From Caldilineaceae bacterium (GTDB lineage: Bacteria > Chloroflexota > Anaerolineae > Caldilineales > Caldilineaceae): a stretch of DNA of 5,834 nt. Where the stretch lies: contig JAPKMV010000248.1 of the NCBI GenBank assembly GCA_026645635.1, positions 1 through 5,834 on the forward strand, given 5' to 3'. Every line of letters begins with the position of its first letter. Position 1 is the first letter of the stretch. The position numbers and the translations under genes are program-made. The notes under the pieces were generated by a model that had not been told where the DNA came from, did no database searches, and worked only from the letters and a program-made list of their open reading frames with translations. Positions 1 through 4,511 of this stretch are shown here, in pieces.

Positions 1-1
1 C

Positions 2-157
2 AGTTCGCCGGAAATCCTGGGCGGCGGCGAACTGGATAACCTGGAAAAAGCGCGCACCATCTTTCTCTCCAACACCTGGAACAAACTTGCCGGTGGCATG
101 GAGCCGTACACCGAGAACTTCAAGGTGCGCGTCCTGGCCAGCGATGCAGACAACTGA
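2..157 (+). CDS. 3' end of an unrecognised gene (partial)
   Basis: The last 51 residues of a protein whose start lies before the window. The frame begins at base 2 and ends at TGA 155-157. The codons look genuine: third positions are mostly G or C, and the composition is balanced (ending FKVRVLASDADN). The tail contains an amphipathic stretch around LDNLEKARTIFLSNTW and no membrane segment. I do not recognise the family from this fragment. Its stop codon lies inside the next gene, which begins at 144 in another frame. The two genes therefore overlap by 14 nt and are probably co-transcribed and translationally coupled. The function of this partner would be the best clue to the role of the caspase-like protein that follows. 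Confidence 0.7.
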   Translation, partial: SSPEILGGGELDNLEKARTIFLSNTWNKLAGGMEPYTENFKVRVLASDADN

Positions 158-884
158 GCCGAGCCAGTCTGCGACACCGGTCGCCAGGGCGTCTACCGCA
201 GCTGCTGCATCGCCAAAGCCCCTGGCGCTGGTTGTCTTTCTGGAAAATGTCGGTCACATCGCCGCGCTGCGTCTGCCGCAGTGGGTGATGGCGACCATTG
301 ACTTTCTCACCGAAGAATACGCAAAAATCCTGCTCCATTTGTACGGCGCGCATCGCCGCTATGATCGCGTGATCATCCTGGAGGATGCGCAGGCTACGGG
401 GCCGGCGCTGAGCGCCGCGCTCCTCAGCGCCAGCCGCACCCACACGGTCGATCTGCTGCTGCTGGTGCACGGTCATGTGGGGTTGCTGGTCGGCCACCGC
501 GGGCGGCACACCGTCGGCAGCGAGACCTTTGCACCGCTGCATGCACAGCGCGCAGCCGATCCGGCGGCGCTCGACCTGCGCATGGTCTATGGCCTCAACT
601 GCTACGGCGTCACGCTGGCGCCGACCTGGCTGGCCCTGGGTGCGCAGGTGACGAACGGTGCGCTCGGCGTGAACTGGTTCCCGGAACCGAGCCTCTCGGT
701 CTTTTTGCGGCGCTGGCTGGGCGGCGACGCCTATAGCGCCGCCGTGGTTGCCAGCAATGTGACTGCCAACCGCTGGTGGCGTCGCATCCTGCGCAGCCAT
801 CCGGACGCCCCACCCCATCCGTGGCTGGTAAGCAGCCAGCAGGTAGTCTACGGCCGCCGTGAACTGCGCATCGACGATCCGTAG
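144..884 (+). CDS. Caspase-like (clan CD) cysteine peptidase candidate
   Basis: A 246-residue protein. Residues 1-26 are a Ser/Thr/Ala-rich lead with no convincing signal peptide. A hydrophobic strand follows (about 27-34, PLALVVFL), then a helical stretch and a second strand (about 74-80, DRVIILE). A third strand, VDLLLLV, runs into His109-Gly110-His111. After 44 residues comes a fourth strand, LRMVYGL, ending in Asn152-Cys153-Tyr154-Gly155. A strand followed by His-Gly, then about 40-50 residues later a strand followed by a small/polar residue and Cys, is the signature of clan CD peptidases (caspases, legumain, clostripain, gingipain). The HG..GLLV run also recalls legumain. Cytoplasmic location and proteolysis are inferences; the protein could be an inactive or divergent relative. 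The ATG at 144 is preferred over an in-frame TTG at 87, because the latter lies deep in the upstream gene. No strong ribosome-binding site is visible, which fits coupling to the overlapping upstream gene. It converges with the MFS gene, 22 nt away. Confidence 0.55.
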   Translation: MQTTEPSQSATPVARASTAAAASPKPLALVVFLENVGHIAALRLPQWVMATIDFLTEEYAKILLHLYGAHRRYDRVIILEDAQATGPALSAALLSASRTHTVDLLLLVHGHVGLLVGHRGRHTVGSETFAPLHAQRAADPAALDLRMVYGLNCYGVTLAPTWLALGAQVTNGALGVNWFPEPSLSVFLRRWLGGDAYSAAVVASNVTANRWWRRILRSHPDAPPHPWLVSSQQVVYGRRELRIDDP

Positions 885-906
885 ACATACGCGCGTAGCC
901 ACCTTT

Positions 907-2127
907 TCACCCTCTTCCCTCCTCTGTCATCGGCGCCATACGGCGCAAGGCCACCAGCGCGACGAGCATCAGCCCGCAGAAGACGATGTTGAGGGCGAAC
1001 GCCAGTTCGATGCCGACCCGGTCGGCTGCGGCGCCAATCAACCACGGGCCGACCGCGCCACCCAGCCCACCAAAGGTGAAAAGCACGCCCAGAATCGCAC
1101 CCATGTTGACCGCGCGCAACGTGGAGACAGATGCGGTGGCGGTAGGAAACATGATCGAGAAGAACAGCCCGGTGAGTGGCACGAAAATCGTCAGCGCAGG
1201 CGGGCCGAAGATGCCGATGCTCAGGCAGAGGATGGCGGCAACGGTGGCAGTCAGCATCACCAACAGATAGCCGATGCGTTCTACCACGAAGCTGCCCAGC
1301 AACCGGCCGAGCATGATGGCGGCGAAAAAGAGCGAAAGGTAGAGCGAACTGACGCCGATGTCGAAGCCACGCACCTGTTGGAGATACGCCACAATCCACG
1401 ATGCGATCCCGATTTCGGCGGCCACGTAGACCGCAACCAACAGGTAATACCAGATCAGGTGTTGCGTAAAACTGGCGGCGAACAATGTGCGCAGTTCGAG
1501 GTGCGCAGCGGTCGTGCGGACGCGGCGCGGATAGCGCACAAAGAGGAAGAAGAGCGCCATGCCGACGGCGAGGAGGATCGACAGTTGGTAGACCTGCCGC
1601 CAGGTGAAGGCTGTACGCAGCAACTGCGCGGCGAAAAGCGGCACGACCAGTGAACCGACGCCGTGAAAAACAGCCAGCAGGTTGAGATAACGTCCCCGGT
1701 TCGTATTGTGCAAATCGACGATCAGCCCGTTGCCGCCCACTTCGATGGCGCCCAATCCCAAGCCGACGACAAACAGCGCCGCAGCCAGCAGCCAAAAGGA
1801 GCTGACGAGGCTGTAGGCGGTCAGACCTACGGTCAAACTCACACCCGCCAGCAGCAGCACTGCCTTGAAGCCGGTGGCATCGGCCAGCACGCCGGTCAAC
1901 AGTGTCGCCACCATGAAACCGAGATAGGCCGCAAAAAGGATGGCGCCGCCTTGGCCATAGCTGAAGCTCAGGTCGCTTAGCAGTGCGGGCAACGTGGGGC
2001 CTTTCAGGTTGTCGACAAAGCCAAAGACGAAGAACGCATAGAACCCACCGATGGTGAGCAGCCAGAGGTGGGCGGGCGAGAAGACGCGGCGCGCGGGCGC
2101 CTGTGGCTCAGCCGATTGGATAGACAA
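907..2127 (-). CDS. MFS transporter, FucP-like (FHS-type)
   Basis: A 406-residue inner-membrane protein of normal MFS length. About twelve hydrophobic segments can be placed, near residues 21-43, 60-81, 87-107, 110-137, 147-170, 179-198, 222-248, 259-282, 287-308, 310-335, 342-367 and 373-396. A basic cytoplasmic loop (RRVRTT, around 201-206) separates the two halves. The loop after helix 2 carries a motif-A-like GVLADATGFK (79-88). Asp39 in helix 1 and Glu129 in helix 4 (GAIEVGGNG) resemble the essential Asp and Glu of the fucose/H+ symporter FucP, with almost the same spacing. The LLAVFHGVGS segment (150-159) also fits that family. Proton-coupled uptake of a small polar solute is therefore likely, but the substrate cannot be read. 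The start is TTG at 2125-2127; no ATG or GTG fits better. The gene lies 14 nt after the IYD-like gene, so the pair probably forms an operon and the substrate may be linked to that enzyme. Confidence 0.88.
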   Translation of the reverse strand: MSIQSAEPQAPARRVFSPAHLWLLTIGGFYAFFVFGFVDNLKGPTLPALLSDLSFSYGQGGAILFAAYLGFMVATLLTGVLADATGFKAVLLLAGVSLTVGLTAYSLVSSFWLLAAALFVVGLGLGAIEVGGNGLIVDLHNTNRGRYLNLLAVFHGVGSLVVPLFAAQLLRTAFTWRQVYQLSILLAVGMALFFLFVRYPRRVRTTAAHLELRTLFAASFTQHLIWYYLLVAVYVAAEIGIASWIVAYLQQVRGFDIGVSSLYLSLFFAAIMLGRLLGSFVVERIGYLLVMLTATVAAILCLSIGIFGPPALTIFVPLTGLFFSIMFPTATASVSTLRAVNMGAILGVLFTFGGLGGAVGPWLIGAAADRVGIELAFALNIVFCGLMLVALVALRRMAPMTEEGRG

Positions 2128-2137
2128 GGGATGACGA

Positions 2138-2143
2138 CTCCTT
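2138..2143 (-). promoter_or_regulatory. Ribosome-binding site of the MFS gene, overlapping the upstream stop
   Basis: Read on the minus strand this is AAGGAG, 10 nt before the TTG start codon. Its first two bases are part of the TAA stop (2142-2144) of the IYD-like gene. The site supports TTG as the true start. It also implies that ribosomes finishing the first gene re-initiate on the second, so the two proteins would be made in a coupled ratio. Confidence 0.7.
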
Positions 2144-2807
2144 ACACAAAGGTGGCGATTTCCGCCAGAGGCTTCTTGGCGATGACAGGCACCTGCACAT
2201 CGGCGGCGGGGTAGCCGACTACGAGCAGCAGGAATGGGCGCTCGTGCTCCGGGCGGCCCAGGATCGTGTTGAGAAAACCCATCGGGCTAGGCGTGTGGGT
2301 CAAGGTGGCCAGCCCGGCATGGTGCAGCGCCGCGATCAGAAAGCCGGTGGCGATGCCGACCGATTCGGTCACGTAGTAGTGCTTGACTTTGCGTCCATCC
2401 GCAGCCAGGCCATAGGGCTGCGCAAAGATCGCGATCAGGTAAGGCGCGATCTCCAGAAACGGTTTGTGCGCATCGGTGCCAAGCGGCGCCAGCGTTTCCA
2501 GCCACTCCTGCGGCGCGCGTTCCTGGTAGAAGGCGCGCTCCTCTTCCTCTGCGGCCAGGCGGATGCGCTGCTTGACGGCCGGGTCGCTCACCACGACGAA
2601 GTGCCAGGGCTGCAAGTTGGCGCCGTTGGGCGCCGTACCCGCGGCGGCCAGACACTGCTCGATCACCGCGCGCGGCACAGGTCGGTCGGCGAAGGCGCGC
2701 ACACTGCGGCGGCGGCGGATCTCGGCGTAAAACTCAGCCGCGCGGCGCTGCATCTCTGGGACAGGATACTCCAGGTATTCGGTGTAGGGGTGGAAATGAG
2801 CAGTCAT
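2142..2807 (-). CDS. Nitroreductase-fold flavoprotein, iodotyrosine deiodinase (IYD)-like
   Basis: A 221-residue FMN protein. The RRRRSVR segment (31-37) is the usual nitroreductase FMN-phosphate contact, and [15 protein letters not shown] (59-73) is the typical second motif. What separates it from ordinary nitroreductases is the active-site lid. Glu90, Tyr94 and Lys115 align with the Glu/Tyr/Lys triad that binds the zwitterion of iodotyrosine in human IYD (EEEE-x-x-Y, then K before the (F/Y)L-x-x-AP turn). THTP (171-173) matches the Thr-Pro near the flavin N5. HYY near 143-145, LGRPEHE (183-189), VGYP (197-200) and KKPL (211-214) also match the IYD pattern. Bacterial IYD relatives are known that reductively dehalogenate halotyrosines, so that activity is a reasonable prediction. 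The physiological substrate is unknown. No signal or membrane anchor is seen, unlike mammalian IYD, so the protein is probably cytoplasmic. The ATG at 2805-2807 is preceded by GGAGAA (2815-2820) at 7 nt. It is first in a two-gene operon with an MFS transporter. Confidence 0.85.
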   Translation of the reverse strand: MTAHFHPYTEYLEYPVPEMQRRAAEFYAEIRRRRSVRAFADRPVPRAVIEQCLAAAGTAPNGANLQPWHFVVVSDPAVKQRIRLAAEEEERAFYQERAPQEWLETLAPLGTDAHKPFLEIAPYLIAIFAQPYGLAADGRKVKHYYVTESVGIATGFLIAALHHAGLATLTHTPSPMGFLNTILGRPEHERPFLLLVVGYPAADVQVPVIAKKPLAEIATFV

Positions 2808-2844
2808 GTTGCGGTTCTCCGGTGTGGCTGGCGATCGTGTCTCT

Positions 2845-2850
2845 ATTGTA
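2845..2850 (-). promoter_or_regulatory. Candidate -10 box for the IYD-MFS operon
   Basis: The minus strand reads TACAAT, one base from the sigma-70 consensus, 37 nt before the ATG at 2807. That would give a short leader of about 30 nt containing the GGAGAA ribosome-binding site. No good -35 box is visible: the hexamer at 17 bp spacing (2868-2873) reads TGCTTC. This is therefore a partial promoter match only. Confidence 0.35.
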
Positions 2851-2904
2851 GCGCAGATTACCGCGCAGAAGCACGTTGGGCCGCGCTTGCGTTGCCATCA
2901 ATGA

Positions 2905-3054
2905 GAGGCTGTTTGTAAAGATCCCTTTGACGAAGAGCCGCGGAGACGCAGAGGCTCGCAGAGCAAGAACAGAGGAGTTCTACCGGTCTGTTCTCTGCGT
3001 TTCTCGGCAGCCTGGCGCCTCTGCGTTGAAGTAGGTGGCTTTACAAACAGTCTC
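2905..3054. repeat. MITE-like palindromic element with 16-bp terminal inverted repeats
   Basis: The ends are gaggctgtttgtaaag (2905-2920) and ctttacaaacagtctc (3039-3054). They are reverse complements at 15 of 16 positions. The inside is also imperfectly palindromic and built from 'cgcagag' blocks: gcggagacgcagag near 2939-2952, gctcgcagag near 2954-2963, ctctgcgtttctcgg near 2993-3007 and cctctgcgtt near 3018-3027. It has no coding capacity: the short open frames crossing it lack start signals and look like chance. The size, inverted ends and structure fit a non-autonomous mobile element or a REP/BIME-like repeat. I see no convincing target-site duplication. It lies between two divergent genes, about 55 bp upstream of the operon's candidate -10 box. 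Confidence 0.65.
2966..2994. repeat. Central hairpin of the palindromic element
   Basis: AGAACAGA (2966-2973) pairs perfectly with TCTGTTCT (2987-2994) across a 13-nt loop. This forms the core of the larger inverted-repeat element. No T-run follows, so it does not look like an intrinsic terminator. Confidence 0.5.
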
Positions 3055-3124
3055 AATTCGACCCGAGATGAACTGGTCAAGAACAGCCGCGCGCGAACAT
3101 GCGAAGTGTGATTCTATTTTTTTA

Positions 3125-3164
3125 TGGCGCTGCACACCGCTGCCTGACAGCCGTCGATGCGCCA
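3125..3164 (+). promoter_or_regulatory. Foldable 5' leader before the Fe-S gene
   Basis: An outer 6-bp stem pairs TGGCGC (3125-3130) with GCGCCA (3159-3164). Inside it, ACCGCTG (3136-3142) pairs with CAGCCGT (3148-3154) with one mismatch around a CCTGA loop. The outer stem ends two bases before the ribosome-binding site at 3167-3173. A run of seven T (3117-3123) lies just upstream. Whether this is transcribed is not shown. I found no convincing promoter hexamers between 3055 and 3124. It does not match a riboswitch class I know. Confidence 0.3.
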
Positions 3165-3166
3165 AA

Positions 3167-3173
3167 AAGGAGG
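3167..3173 (+). promoter_or_regulatory. Ribosome-binding site deciding the Fe-S gene start
   Basis: AAGGAGG lies 7 nt before ATG 3181, a near-perfect Shine-Dalgarno at good spacing. It rules out the in-frame upstream ATG at 3157, which would add eight residues and place this site inside the coding region. Confidence 0.85.
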
Positions 3174-3180
3174 AATAATC

Positions 3181-4476
3181 ATGGCTCATCATACTGTCCG
3201 TTCCGGTTATGAATCGCTCGTGGAGCGGCTGAATCGTCTGCCCCAGGGCGCGCCGCCTTCGGATGCGCTCTACGCCATTCTCAAGCTGCTTTTCAGCGAA
3301 CAGGAGGCGGGGCTGGTGGCGCAACTGCCGATCCGCGCCTTCACTGCCCACCATGCCGCCCAGATCTGGAAGATGAACGAGGCGGAGGCGCAGAAGGTGC
3401 TCGACGCGCTGGCGAGCCGCGCCATCCTGCTCGACATTGTTGCACCCGACGGCGCCACCACCTATGTGCTGCCGCCGCCCATGGCCGGTTTCTTTGAATT
3501 CTCGATGATGCGGCTGCGCGGCGATGTGGATCAAAAGCTGCTGGGCGAGCTTTTCTACCAGTACATCAACGTCGAAGATGAGTTCATCACCGCGCTCTTC
3601 ATGAGTAAGACGCATCTGGGGCGCGCCTTCGTCAACGAAGATGTGCTCCTGCCCGAACAGATGCTCACCGTGCTCGACTACGAACGCGCCAGCGAAGTCG
3701 TGCGCAGCGCCAGCCATCGCGCCGTGGGCGTCTGCTACTGCCGCCACAAAATGGAGCACGTGCACCGCGCCTGCGACGCGCCGATGGAGATTTGCATGAC
3801 CTTCAACACCGCGGCCGCAGCGCTCGCGCGCCACGACTATGCGCGGGCAGTGGATGTGGCGGAAGGGCTGGACCTGCTCCAGGAGGCGCGCGACCGTGGG
3901 CTGGTGCAGTTCGGCGAGAACAACCAGCGCGGCGTCAATTTTATCTGCAACTGCTGTGGCTGCTGCTGCGAGGCGATGATCGCCGCACGGCGCGTCGGCT
4001 TCACCAACGCCGTGCAGACGACGAACTTCCTGCCCGAGGTGGACGAAACCCTCTGCAACGGCTGTGGCAAGTGCGTCACCGCCTGCCCGGTCGAGGCGAT
4101 GGGGCTTGTTTCAACCAACGATCCCCACCATCCCAAACTGCGCAAGGCGCGGGTGAGCACCGACCTCTGTCTGGGCTGTGGCGTCTGCGTGAAGCAGTGC
4201 AGCCGCGGCGCGCTCAAGCTCCGCCAGCGCGCCCAGCGCGTCATCACGCCGGTCGATTCGGTGCACCGCACCGTGCTCATGGCCGTCGAGCGTGGGATGC
4301 TGCCCAACCTGATCTTTGACAACCAGGCGCTGGCCAGCCACCGTGTGATGGCTGCCATTCTCGGCGGCATTCTGCGCCTGCCGCCGGTGCAGCAGGCAAT
4401 GGCCAGCGAGCAGATGCGCAGCCGCTATCTGGTCAAACTGCTGGAGTGGGGGAAGGGGATGCAGGTGAGCAGGTGA
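3181..4476 (+). CDS. Multi-cluster 4Fe-4S ferredoxin-type protein with N-terminal winged-helix-like region
   Basis: A 431-residue cytoplasmic protein. Residues 25-105 look like a winged-helix fold (helix-rich, with SDALYAILKLLFS and EAEAQKVLDALASRAIL, then a short beta hairpin), followed by PPPMAGFFEFSMMR. The cysteine-rich part has three zones. The first is Cys185-x-Cys187, Cys198 and Cys205 (CYCRHK..ACDAPMEIC). The second is CNCCGCCC at 256-263. The third is a 2[4Fe-4S] ferredoxin domain with Cys292/295/298/302 (followed by Pro) and Cys330/333/336/340 (followed by Ser instead of the usual Pro). That makes 18 cysteines in total and no others. The C-terminal 80 residues are cysteine-free and helical. 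This architecture recurs in anaerobe proteins annotated only as '4Fe-4S binding protein', so electron transfer or redox sensing is likely and the partner is unknown. It is a single gene, divergent from the IYD operon and convergent with the LysM gene. Confidence 0.87.
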   Translation: MAHHTVRSGYESLVERLNRLPQGAPPSDALYAILKLLFSEQEAGLVAQLPIRAFTAHHAAQIWKMNEAEAQKVLDALASRAILLDIVAPDGATTYVLPPPMAGFFEFSMMRLRGDVDQKLLGELFYQYINVEDEFITALFMSKTHLGRAFVNEDVLLPEQMLTVLDYERASEVVRSASHRAVGVCYCRHKMEHVHRACDAPMEICMTFNTAAAALARHDYARAVDVAEGLDLLQEARDRGLVQFGENNQRGVNFICNCCGCCCEAMIAARRVGFTNAVQTTNFLPEVDETLCNGCGKCVTACPVEAMGLVSTNDPHHPKLRKARVSTDLCLGCGVCVKQCSRGALKLRQRAQRVITPVDSVHRTVLMAVERGMLPNLIFDNQALASHRVMAAILGGILRLPPVQQAMASEQMRSRYLVKLLEWGKGMQVSR

Positions 4477-4480
4477 GTGC

Positions 4481-4503
4481 GGGAATGGCCTGATGGCGTT
4501 CCC
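4481..4503 (+). terminator. Possible terminator hairpin between convergent genes
   Basis: GGGAA (4481-4485) pairs with TTCCC (4499-4503). A 3-bp inner stem (GCC/GGC) closes a TGAT loop, with a small internal bulge. It begins four bases after the Fe-S gene stop and is followed by agttcttcct, a weak T-rich tail. It sits in the 35-nt gap before the stop of the opposing LysM gene. The weak T-tract keeps confidence low. Confidence 0.35.
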
Positions 4504-4511
4504 AGTTCTTC

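Noticed and set aside
888..897. Perfect 10-bp palindrome TACGCGCGTA between convergent genes, and a 6-bp inverted repeat 848-853/879-884
   Set aside because: There is no loop or T-tract suited to a terminator, and such short GC-rich palindromes are expected by chance.
120..902. Minus-strand open frame opposite the caspase-like gene
   Set aside because: Its Arg/Gln/His-rich composition is that of a shadow frame, and the plus strand shows coherent strands and motifs.
2898..3080. 60-residue minus-strand open frame over the palindromic element
   Set aside because: It follows the repeat structure, has no ribosome-binding site and does not resemble a protein.
3157..3159. Upstream in-frame ATG for the Fe-S gene
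   Set aside because: The strong AAGGAGG lies downstream of it and is correctly spaced for ATG 3181.
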